A DNA stretch of 64,000 bases from Mesostigma viride (lineage: Eukaryota > Streptophyta > Mesostigmatophyceae > Mesostigmatales > Mesostigmataceae): contig RPFO01000022.1 of NCBI GenBank assembly GCA_009746045.1, positions 5,711,204 to 5,775,203 of the forward strand, in the 5' to 3' direction. The translations under genes and the position numbers were made by a program. Below, in pieces: positions 56,081-63,562 of the stretch (position 1 is its first letter; the number at the start of each line of letters is the position of its first letter). The notes beneath the pieces were generated by a model. The model saw nothing but the letters and a program-made list of their open reading frames with translations. It was not told where the DNA came from and did no database searches.

Positions 56081-57160
56081 CCGCGCGCGCGTCGACGAGC
56101 TGCTGCGGGCCCTCGACGAGCCGCTTTACCGATCTCTCACGGACGAGGAGACGCGTCTGGCGCGGCTCTTTCACGAGTTCCTCGAGACGGACCGCGTCGT
56201 CAAGGGGCCGGAGCACACGGCCAAGACCGCGCGCGTGTTCGAGGCGTTCTCCGATTTCATGGAGGACAAGGGGGGGACAGGTACGACCACGAGGCGCGGT
56301 TCCAACAGGACAAGCGGTTCTGGAACGCGCTCTTCGAGCGGCACGGGTACTCGTGCGGCGGTGGGCTCGGGACGAAGCGGACCACCGGTTTCTTCGTCAA
56401 CGACAACCGCGGGGTCGTGTCCAACGGAGTGATGTCGGACCTCGACCTGTCGGATTTCGCGGTCTTCAAGGGCCGCACGCGTCTCGGGATGGTGGCGGGC
56501 GCGCTCATGAAGTATGCGGGCGACGGCGTGAAGGACGAGCTCACCAACGAGATCATCGACAGGCTGGACAGGACAGGCGTCGAGAATCTCGGCACCGAGG
56601 AGAAGTACAAGACCTGCCACTTGCACGCGCTCTTCCTCGTCATGGCGCAGAAGAAGGCGCGGTGCCGCGGGAAGTCAAGAGGTGGATGCTCGAGCATCGC
56701 CGCAGACTCAGTGACAAGGTGTGGGACATGAACCCGAACTTCAAGCGCGGGCGGATGGACTTCTTCCACGAGAGGGCTCGTTGGCCACCCTGGGACTCCC
56801 TGCGCACGTTCGAGGACGAGGATGCGCCCGACCGTCCCGACCCCGCCGTCCCCGAGCGCGCGTCGGAAGCGGCGCCCGCGGCCGTGCCCACCCTCGAGAA
56901 CGCGGAGGCGTTCTTGGCGTCCCCCCTCGTCGTCCTGTGCAAGGACGGGTACACCAAAGTGAAGGATTTTCGCAAGGCCTACCTCGGCCAGTTTCTGGGG
57001 ACCCGCTGTGGCACGCCGGGAAGGGAGGACGACCGTCGAGGACCTGCGCGCCATCTTCGAGCCCAGCGGGATCGAGTTCGTTTCCGACAAGAAGATCAAG
57101 GGCGTCAAAGCCGATTGGGTGAAAGGGGTGCGGCTCGCGGATAATCCTCGGGCTCTATAG
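56052..57160 (+). CDS. Unrecognised protein with possible C-terminal winged-helix domain (three frame breaks)
   Basis: ATG at 56052 (MATDWSSEDD); another ATG at 56016 is possible. Coding sense changes frame in a G7 run (56270-56276), again near 56659, and again near 57010, ending with TAG at 57158-57160. Between breaks the protein is continuous: DKRFWNALFERHGYSCGGG, TRLGMVAGALMKYAGDGVK, VKRWMLEHRRRLSDKVWDMN, then AEAFLASPLVVLCKDGYTKV and VEDLRAIFEPSGIEFVSDKK. The end resembles the winged-helix tails on poxvirus-D5-like or N1R/p28-type viral proteins, with low certainty. AATAAA follows at 57297. Total length would be about 369 residues. Confidence 0.5.
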
Positions 57161-57322
57161 TACGAATGGCTTGCGAGTGGAAAGACGTGTTCGGAGCGCC
57201 CCGAGAGGGCGCGCACGCGTACAGGATCTTAGACGTAGCAGTTGTGGACTAGTGGGCACGATCCTCATTGCATGGATGTTGAGTCGGTATTGGGAAATAA
57301 ACTTTATTATCATGTTTGCATC

Positions 57323-57841
57323 TTATTCGCCCTCGGGCAACTCATGCACATCTTGTTTTGCGTCGACACCACGGTCGCGCGTTTCGTTTCGCGAGCGACA
57401 GGCCTTGCAATGCCGCCGCCGCCTGGGGGGGTCGCACTCGCACAGTCCCCCGCCCCCTTGTCCGAGTAGACGACAGTCTCTGCACTCGCCTCGCAGGCGG
57501 AGGTGCGCGCAAATCTGGCTCCCGCCGGTCCGTTTCTCTTTACATTCGCGGCACCGGGATCGTTGTTTGTCGTGTTCGCACAAGGCGGAGCCCTTGCACG
57601 CGTGGCAGCTGTACTTGAACTTCCCGCACGGACAGTAGGAGGAGGGGGTGCACACCTGACACCTCCTCTTGCTGCGCCCGTGGACGCAGCCGCTCTTCTT
57701 CGACTTTGGGGCCGGGTCGCAAGGGGGATCCGGTTCGGTGCGGTACACGCAGTGGGCGCACGTCCACCACGGCACGCGCCCGTGGGGACAGGCGCGGAGA
57801 CGACGGACCGTCGGGTGTTGGAATGCGGAAGTCGCGAGCAT
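57323..57841 (-). CDS. Cys/His-repeat protein: six C-x-(H/C)-x6-8-C-x2-C motifs (172 aa)
   Basis: I choose the ATG at 57841, 45 bases after the upstream stop, because the Cys-rich part begins 17 codons later. Six tandem motifs at residues 18-31, 52-64, 70-82, 88-100, 111-123 and 134-148 include CVHGRSKRRCQVC, CEHDKQRSRCREC and CAHLRLRGECRDC. Each can bind one zinc ion. Such repeats are known from giant viruses, algae and oomycetes, mostly without a described function; nucleic-acid binding is a reasonable guess from the Arg-rich spacers. Its poly(A) signal, AATAAAG on the minus strand, lies just beyond the stop near 57303. Confidence 0.72.
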   Translation of the reverse strand: MLATSAFQHPTVRRLRACPHGRVPWWTCAHCVYRTEPDPPCDPAPKSKKSGCVHGRSKRRCQVCTPSSYCPCGKFKYSCHACKGSALCEHDKQRSRCRECKEKRTGGSQICAHLRLRGECRDCRLLGQGGGGLCECDPPRRRRHCKACRSRNETRDRGVDAKQDVHELPEGE

Positions 57842-57885
57842 GGTTGCGATCGGTGCGTCAATGACATCCCGCCGGACCGACCTTT

Positions 57886-58465
57886 CTACTCGTCTTCCCG
57901 TCGGCTGGACGACACGTCCTTGAACGCCTTGTTTTCGGTTACGACGACGGGGCGGAACAGGACCAGTTTGTGGTCGGTCGAGTCGACGCGCTTCAAGACG
58001 ACGTACATCATGTCCTCGTAGGCGGACGACATGCCGACCGGACCCCCTCCAGCTACCGTCCAATCGGGCGCGTTTTTGTCGCGAATCGTTTGTACGGCCG
58101 TCTCCGCGTCCATCACGCCCACGCCGCTGGCCCGCTGCACCTCGATGGGCACGTGGTTCGACTGTTCGGGCGACGACACGATCTCGACCAGGCCGAGTTT
58201 CCCGTCGGCGGACACGAGTCGCAAGCGCGTCGTCGCGCCGTCCACCGACTTCCACTGGAACTCGCGGTGCTCCCGCTTCTTCTCGGCGAACTGCTCGCCG
58301 GTGGCGCGCGACACGGGGAACAAGGGGGTGCCCGCGTACGTCGGGTCGATCTTGTCCGGCGTCACGGTCCGCGCCCCGTTCCCGCGTCGCCTGCGACTCG
58401 CGAGATAGAGGATCAGGAACGCGATGGATCGACAATGCGATGATCGCGATCCACAGTCGGTCCAT
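57886..58465 (-). CDS. Single-anchor membrane protein (one frame break)
   Basis: The best start is the ATG at 58465, with GTATAAG directly before it. The first dozen residues (MDRLWIAIIALSI) and, one base out of frame, AFLILYLASRRRR together make one hydrophobic span followed by a positive stop-transfer. The break is near 58430. The remaining about 170 residues are soluble and charged (EQFAEKKREHREFQWKSVDG, VMDAETAVQTIRDKN). This topology (short N-terminal anchor, larger domain) is typical of virion membrane proteins. No family is recognised. Confidence 0.55.
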
Positions 58466-58503
58466 CTTATACCCATCCGTCCAAAATAAAATCTGTCCTT
58501 CGT

Positions 58504-58509
58504 GTATAC
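58504..58509. promoter_or_regulatory. GTATAC element before the Arg-rich gene
   Basis: GTATAC ends 10 bases before the ATG at 58520. The same hexamer precedes 58671 (+) and 63506 (-), and close variants precede 59085 (+) and 55691 (+). Confidence 0.5.
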
Positions 58510-58519
58510 CAAACCAATC

Positions 58520-58642
58520 ATGCCGCTTCGGAGCAAGACCACGGGCAGGTTCATCAAGAGGAGTCACTCCGGCGCCGCTCACCGGCGTCGCCGGCATCAC
58601 GCGAGGGCCCCCTTCATCATGATGCCGTTCGGCGGGGGCTAA
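58520..58642 (+). CDS. Arg/His-rich 40-residue protein (protamine- or core-peptide-like)
   Basis: ATG at 58520, TAA at 58640-58642. The sequence is strongly basic, with a central HRRRRHHAR block between hydrophobic ends (MPLRSK, FIMMPFGGG). It occupies an otherwise empty gap and is preceded by GTATAC at the spacing seen for neighbours. Size and composition recall DNA-condensing core peptides of DNA viruses, which is inference only. It is too short for most ORF thresholds. Confidence 0.5.
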   Translation: MPLRSKTTGRFIKRSHSGAAHRRRRHHARAPFIMMPFGGG

Positions 58643-58662
58643 TTTTCTTTCCATTGTGTACG

Positions 58663-58668
58663 GTATAC
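58663..58668. promoter_or_regulatory. GTATAC element before 58671
   Basis: The hexamer ends two bases before the ATG at 58671. Confidence 0.5.
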
Positions 58669-58670
58669 AG

Positions 58671-59053
58671 ATGGCGGACTTCGAGGGCGCTCCGTTTGAC
58701 GGGGCCGTGTCACCGCAGATCTCGTTACCACAAAGCGCGCTCCCCACGCCCGTAGGGGTGGACCCGGGTCCTCTGGCGCCGATGGGGTGGGCCGCCGCGT
58801 TCGGTCTCGACCTCGCGACGGCGGCGAAGGCCATGGCGAGCGTGCCCCCGCGCCGCCTCCCGTCATCTTGCCGTTCGTGCCTCTCGAGTTCGACCCCCGA
58901 CTGGAAAACCGGTTCGAGCAGCGGTTCGCGGAGAGGGGCGCGAGGGAGAACGATCCCGTGCCCCGGCCGAGCGGGAGGGGCGAGGGGGCCGAGTTGATGG
59001 GCCGGAAGATCGCCGACGCCATCCGTGCGATCGAGCGAGGCTCGTGGAACTGA
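58671..59053 (+). CDS. Unrecognised Pro/Ala-rich protein (one frame break)
   Basis: ATG at 58671 (MADFEGAPFDG). The first frame gives about 57 residues rich in Pro, Ala and Gly. Near a C5 run (58838-58850) coding sense passes to the next frame, which gives PPPVILPFVPLEFDPRLENR and MGRKIADAIRAIERGSWN and ends at 59053. Total length would be about 127 residues. No known family. Confidence 0.5.
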
Positions 59054-59084
59054 AATATGTTGGGGTAGAAATATACAGGCGGAG

Positions 59085-59441
59085 ATGGACAAGTCTGTGG
59101 TCCGCGGTCTCGTGTTCGCGCCCGGAGCGGGGAAGAAGCGGTCCGTCAACCGGTCCGAGTATCCGTACGAGTCCGAGTTCCGCGCGGCCGACAAAGAGGC
59201 CGTGCCGTACGTGTCTCCGAACACGGACGACTGGAACCCGGCCGGGTTGCGACAGCTGACCCACGCGGATCTGGAGTCCATGTTCCTCGTGTCGGAGGCT
59301 CGTCGAGCGGCGCAGATCGCGCGACTCGAGGAGTCTCGTCTGCGTGCCGCGGAGAAGCAGAAGGCGTACAACGCCGTCGCCGTCGATCCCAAGCCCCGGA
59401 CCATCCTGTGGACCGGGCAGTACGAGGACCTCTACTCTTAG
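59085..59441 (+). CDS. Unrecognised protein (118 aa)
   Basis: ATG at 59085 with AATATACAGG about 9 bases upstream. An intact frame: a basic N-terminus (GAGKKRSVNRSEYPYESEF), then a long helix (LESMFLVSEARRAAQIARLE) and a short C-terminal DPKPRTILWTGQYEDLYS. The stop overlaps the stop of the convergent gene 59438-59973. It could be a small virion or scaffold protein; no homology is recognised. Confidence 0.6.
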   Translation: MDKSVVRGLVFAPGAGKKRSVNRSEYPYESEFRAADKEAVPYVSPNTDDWNPAGLRQLTHADLESMFLVSEARRAAQIARLEESRLRAAEKQKAYNAVAVDPKPRTILWTGQYEDLYS

Positions 59442-59973
59442 CGATGGGACGAGACGAACTCGAGTAACATGGAAAAGGTGTCGGCGCCCAAGTCCATGAG
59501 CTGGCCGCGGAGACCGGGAGGGGGGTGGGGGGCGTGCTGGGAGGGGCACGTGGACGGGTGTCGGGCAAAGGATAGAGTTCGACTTCGACCTCCGTCACGT
59601 TGGACAGTTCGGGCGAGAAAAGCACCACCTCGTCGGTCTCGTTCTTCGGGACGTACGTCTCGACGGAGTTGGGGATGACAAAAAAGTGGCCTCGGCCCGA
59701 CGAGAAGTCGAGCGGGTTCATCGACGAGTGGATAGGGATGGCCGCGTGCACCTTGTTGATGGCGTATCCGCCGACCTTGACGTAGGCGGCCGTCGTCGTC
59801 GAGGAGACGCCAGGCACCGAAGCCCACACCAGGCGACACGACTTCACGGAGGTGACGGGGTAGGGCAGTCGGAACTTGGTGTCGCCCTGCTTGTTGGTTC
59901 CGCACACGAGCACCTGCGTGCGCTTGTCGCGGCTCGGGTGGGGTCGTGCGACTCCTTCGACCACGCAATCCAT
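59438..59973 (-). CDS. Virion-protein-like gene (one frame break)
   Basis: ATG at 59973. The sequence is beta-rich (TKFRLPYPVTSVKSCRLVWA then SVPGVSSTTTAAYVKVGGYA, then GHFFVIPNSVETYVPKNETD and VTEVEVELYPLP). The pattern of a rim strand followed by '...L..ASVP...' is reminiscent of minor capsid or penton-type and other virion-surface proteins of large DNA viruses. I hold this with modest confidence. Coding sense leaves the frame in the G/C runs near 59515-59530, and a short terminal helix (QLMDLGADTFSMLLEFVSSH) follows in the next frame to the stop at 59438. Confidence 0.5.
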
Positions 59974-60112
59974 TTAGTAGAGTCGGAGAAATAATAAACG
60001 TCGCTGCGGTTTGAATCCCTTTTCGCGTGCAGCCGCACTTCCGTTTGCCGTCGTCGGCCTCGCGGTGGCATCGTTTACCGTCTTTCGTCCTGCCCGCGCA
60101 CCGCGGGGTCAT
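59974..60112 (-). CDS. Small C...C...C-x2-H zinc-binding protein (broken)
   Basis: ATG at 60112, then MTPRCAGRTKDGKRCHREAD and DGKRKCGC. The first three ligands of the C...C...C-x2-H site are in frame. The expected His lies one base out of frame (LHAKR in the neighbouring frame), so a one-base error or mutation is likely here. The motif matches those at 49647 and 53859. It lies directly upstream of the virion-protein-like gene, with which it may overlap. The 3' end is uncertain. Confidence 0.45.
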
Positions 60113-60138
60113 TTTGCCACACAAACGACTACAAAAAA

Positions 60139-60243
60139 ATGGATCCGTCGAGAGCCCGCGGGCGTTCGTCGGTCGACAAATCTCTCGTCGGGATTTGTCG
60201 AAACGACCGACGTCGGAGGGCGCGACGGAGGAAATTGTCGTAG
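60139..60243 (+). CDS. Arg-rich 34-residue peptide (tentative)
   Basis: ATG at 60139 (MDPSRARGRSSVDK), ending RRRRARRRKLS before TAG at 60241-60243. It lies in the gap between the divergent genes at 60112 (-) and 60264 (+). Composition suggests nucleic-acid binding. No independent support; it may be a chance frame. Confidence 0.3.
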   Translation: MDPSRARGRSSVDKSLVGICRNDRRRRARRRKLS

Positions 60244-60263
60244 TGTACCATAGATACAAGAGG

Positions 60264-61437
60264 ATGGCAAGAGACGCTCTGACCCTGTGGGGCGGCACGG
60301 CCGTCATGTCCTCGTTCGTCATGGGCATCGAGATGATGCTGCTCTTGCTGTACATCCGTCTGGAGATCAACACCGCCGCGAAAAAGGCCATCCGGAGACA
60401 GGTGGCGTCTCAGTTGGGCGAGGGGGCCAGCGATCCCATTCTTCCGGAAGACGTGGGGATGGACATGCTCGCGGATCGCGTGGTCAAGAGCGTGGCTGTC
60501 AAGGACGGCGGGGCCGAGAAGGTATACGATGACATGGGGGGGCGGGGGTCATGTGGCTCACGATGGTGTCGTACGTCCTGCTCGCCGTGCTCGGGGCGGG
60601 GGCCTCGTACTACGCCTTGCGCGGGCGGGCCGAGAGGACGCCGGTGGAGGAGGGGTGGTGGACCGTGAGCGTGTCTACGCTCGGATCCCTGGGCGTGATC
60701 TTGCTGGACAGTACCTGTTCGTCAAGCTGGCCGTCATCCCGTTCTACGCGGACACGTACAACAAGATCGCGGAGGAGTCGAAACGGGTGCCGCGGTTGGA
60801 GAAGGACGACTGGAAGCTGACCTTGAAGCTGCTGTCGCCCACCCTGATCACCTTCTCGATGGCGATCGTGACCGCGATTGCCGGACGCCGGTCGACCAGC
60901 TGGAAACTCGTCCTGATGTCCGCCGTCATGACGTGTCTGACCGGCGTCACGGAACTCGTGTCGTGGGGTTTGATGAAAGGCATCGCGGTCCCGATGGATC
61001 ACGTCGTCGCGCACGTGAACAACGCCGCCCTCGTCGTCGCGAGCAAGGATGACAAGGAAACGAAAATGAAGAAGCTGAACGAGGTATTCTTCGACGGGGG
61101 GAGCGCCGGGCTGAGTTTCGCGACGTTCGCGAGCCACGCGAGGAACATGTACTGGACCCGTAAGGACGTGGAGCTCGACGCGGAGGGCAAGATCCGGCTG
61201 GTCCCGGCGGCCAAGTCGAACCGGTTTGAGATCGGGTTCCTCTTGCTCTGTTCCGTCGTCCTCCTGCTGGTCCCCGCGGGCGCCGTCGTCTTCCGGGCCA
61301 ACAAAAAGGACTCGGCCAGTCTGCTGTTCCAATGCGTGGCCCTCCTCGCGTCGTACGGCGTGTTCATCACCAAGGTCGGACAGACCACCACGATGGCGAA
61401 GATCGCGACGGGGCTGAGTCGGCCCAAGGCCGCCTAA
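60264..61437 (+). CDS. Polytopic membrane protein (two frame breaks)
   Basis: ATG at 60264. The first frame has a span (VMSSFVMGIEMMLLLLYI) and an acidic loop. Coding sense leaves it in the G runs at 60535-60546. It resumes with WLTMVSYVLLAVLGAGASYY and TVSVSTLGSLGVILL, shifts again near 60700, and continues to 61437. The last frame has spans near LITFSMAIVTAIAG, LVLMSAVMTCLTGVTELVSW, GFLLLCSVVLLLVPAGAVVF and LLFQCVALLASYGVFI. In all there are about seven spans and about 390 residues. It is probably inserted in a virion or host membrane. No family is recognised. Confidence 0.6.
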
Positions 61438-61515
61438 TCGTATCCCCTGTAATCCATCGGGTGAAGTTATCGGGTTTAACAGCCTGGTGCGCCAGGAGTG
61501 CGCGGTTCTTCAACT

Positions 61516-63506
61516 TCATCGCGAGGACGGTGGCTTTGTGTGTCTGTTCCGGTTGAACACCGGGTCGTACACCAGCTGACCCAGCGGGGTGTTCAGAAGA
61601 CGGTACGCGGTGTCCGCCTTCTTGCGGCCGTATCTCGCGCCCCGCAAGGCCGTCTTTCCAACGCTTTCCCGTCTCTCACGAACACCTGGCTGTTGGCCAC
61701 CAGATTGCGTCCCGCGGCGATCGCCGCGCGTTTCCCGAGACGTCCGGCCGCCTTGGCGGTCGCGAGCGCCGCGCGGCCCGCCGCCCGCGCCGCGATGTCC
61801 GCGCCTCGCACCACCGCGCGCGTGATCTCCTCCCTCCGCGTGGGCATACACGCGATCGGGGCGCGGCCGCCGGCGCGCATCCACTCCTTCCGATTGTGCA
61901 CGCCGTTCATCAGGCGGCAGTCGATCGCCGTGCTCCGGAGTTTCTCCAGCATCCGGGACACCGCCTCGTCCCCGTCCCGCTTCTCGGCCTCCTGCATCAC
62001 GATCTCGTCCACTCCGTCCTTCGTCAGGTATCGGTGGACGGTCACGTCCCACTCCTTCTTGTCCACCTGGAGGTGCGAGCAGTGGCGGACGGCGCGAGCG
62101 ATCGTCTGGCGTTCCGCGTTGACGGACAGCAGAGGCTCCATGATGTGGATGTGGCGCACGCTCTTCAGGTCCAGTCCCTCGTTGAACCGTTTCCGCGCCA
62201 GGATCACGTGCAGGATCCGGCCGTCCGAGTTCTCAGGAGCGTTGTACACCTGTCGGATCCTGCGCAGGCCCGTGTCCGTCGTCGGGTTCGTGTCCGACCC
62301 CAGGAGCACGTACCGTTTCTTGCTGCTCGTCGGCAGCTCGCCCGACATGGACAAGGGAGAGTAGCCCAGGGCCTCGAGCACGCGCGCCATGTCGCGGATC
62401 CCGCCCGCGTTGAAAGACGAGTACAGGTAGTGCTTCTCGTTCGGGTGTTTCGTGATCGTGTCCGCGATCTCCTTCATCTTCGGCGACAGCCGCGGCAAGG
62501 CCTGCAGCAACTTCGCCCCCGACAGGTGCGACAAACGGAGTCCGTTCGTCGCCCTCCGCGCCTCGTACAGGAACCGCTCGTTGTCACTGCTCCTTGGCCG
62601 TTTTCAGGCGGGCGCGCAACGCCGCGCGCTGTTCCGCGCTCATCGACGTCGGGTGGAGGGCGTCCGGGTTCAACCTCGGGTACACGGACGTGTCCCCCGC
62701 GTAATCCACGTACGAACACAGGCCCGCGTACGCGGACAAGGGGGAGTCGGGGCCCACCGGCGACCCTTGATCATGGACAGCAGCCACGAGATCTCTCGCT
62801 CCGTGTCCCCCGGCGTCCCGCTCAGGATGACCATGTACAGTCCCTGCGTCCGTTTCGACGGCTTGTCCAGCAACTCGCGGAGTGCGTCGTGTTCGGCCGC
62901 TTGGCCGGGCAGGGGACGGAACAGGTTCTGCACCTCGTCCATGATCAGCACCGCGTCGCGCAAAAGGTCCGGGTCCGCGTGGCGGTTCGGGCGATGCGCG
63001 CCCGTCTCGTGCGCCAATTGGGGGAAACTCATGATCCGACCTCCGCCCACGCGCGATCGGATGGCCCTCGTCGCCTCCGCGGGCGTCATCCCCTCGAAAC
63101 GGGGAAACAGGGCCGCGCACTTGCCGTACTCCTCGATCGAGTTGTTGCTCGCGTTCTCGCGGCTCGTGGCCAGGTAGATGGGCCGATCCGTGTCCCAGAA
63201 CGCGTCGATCGCACCCAAGGCCGTGCACGTCTTCCCGGACCCCGTCGAGTGCCACGCCAGGAACCCGCGGTGTTTGCTCCCGTGTTCGGCCACGTACCGC
63301 AGGTACATGTTGACGACGGCCTGCTGCGGGGCCTGCTTGAAGTCCCCCGTCGTCTGGGAACACGAGTTCTTGCCCACCGCGCGGTGGGGAGGGGGCGGCT
63401 GGCCTCGCACGCGGCCCTCGAAGTAGTCCTTGACGAACACCTGCGTCGTCGACGGTCGTTCCGTTTCCGCGTTCGGCCAATTCCGTGGTAGCGGGTGTAC
63501 GGGCAT
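61516..63506 (-). CDS. D6/D11-type superfamily 2 helicase (three frame breaks)
   Basis: ATG at 63506. The first frame carries FLAWHSTGSGKTCTAL (Walker A, residues 83-98), LIMDEVQNLF (motif II, about 187-196) and VILSGTPGD (motif III). Coding sense passes to a second frame near 62765 (GLCSYVDYAGDTSVYPRL), to a third near 62590, and to a fourth near 61665, ending at 61516. The third frame holds the C-terminal helicase lobe: YLYSSFNAGGIRDMA, RFNEGLDLKSVRHIHIMEP and RQTIARAVRHCSH (motif VI). This is the layout of the D6R/D11L-like helicases of Nucleocytoviricota and related viruses, used in early transcription or transcript release. Length, about 660 residues, is normal. Confidence 0.82.
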
Positions 63507-63514
63507 CGTTTAGA

Positions 63515-63520
63515 GTATAC
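63515..63520. promoter_or_regulatory. GTATAC element in divergent promoter
   Basis: GTATAC lies 8 bases upstream of the helicase ATG (minus strand), in the 56-base gap shared with the gene starting at 63563. Confidence 0.5.
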
Positions 63521-63562
63521 GCGGCATTTATTTCCGATGTCTAAGTAGAATTACATCGCGCG

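Noticed and set aside
55691-57160. Programmed ribosomal frameshifting as the explanation for the broken genes
   Set aside because: Too many genes are affected, the shifts go in differing directions, and there is no shared slippery site; homopolymer errors or mutations are simpler.
57323-59404. Single 693-codon minus-strand gene
   Set aside because: The frame crosses at least three better-supported genes in other frames or strands; only its last 172 codons (Cys-repeat protein) are convincing.
59146-59437. Extension of the virion-protein-like frame to 59146
   Set aside because: Beyond about 59520 the composition becomes artefactual Arg/Ser/Pro on the opposite strand of the gene at 59085-59441; the short helix in the neighbouring frame ending at 59438 fits better.
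61896-63491. 531-codon plus-strand frame over the helicase
   Set aside because: GC-rich shadow with Arg/Val/Gln composition; the minus strand carries clear helicase motifs.
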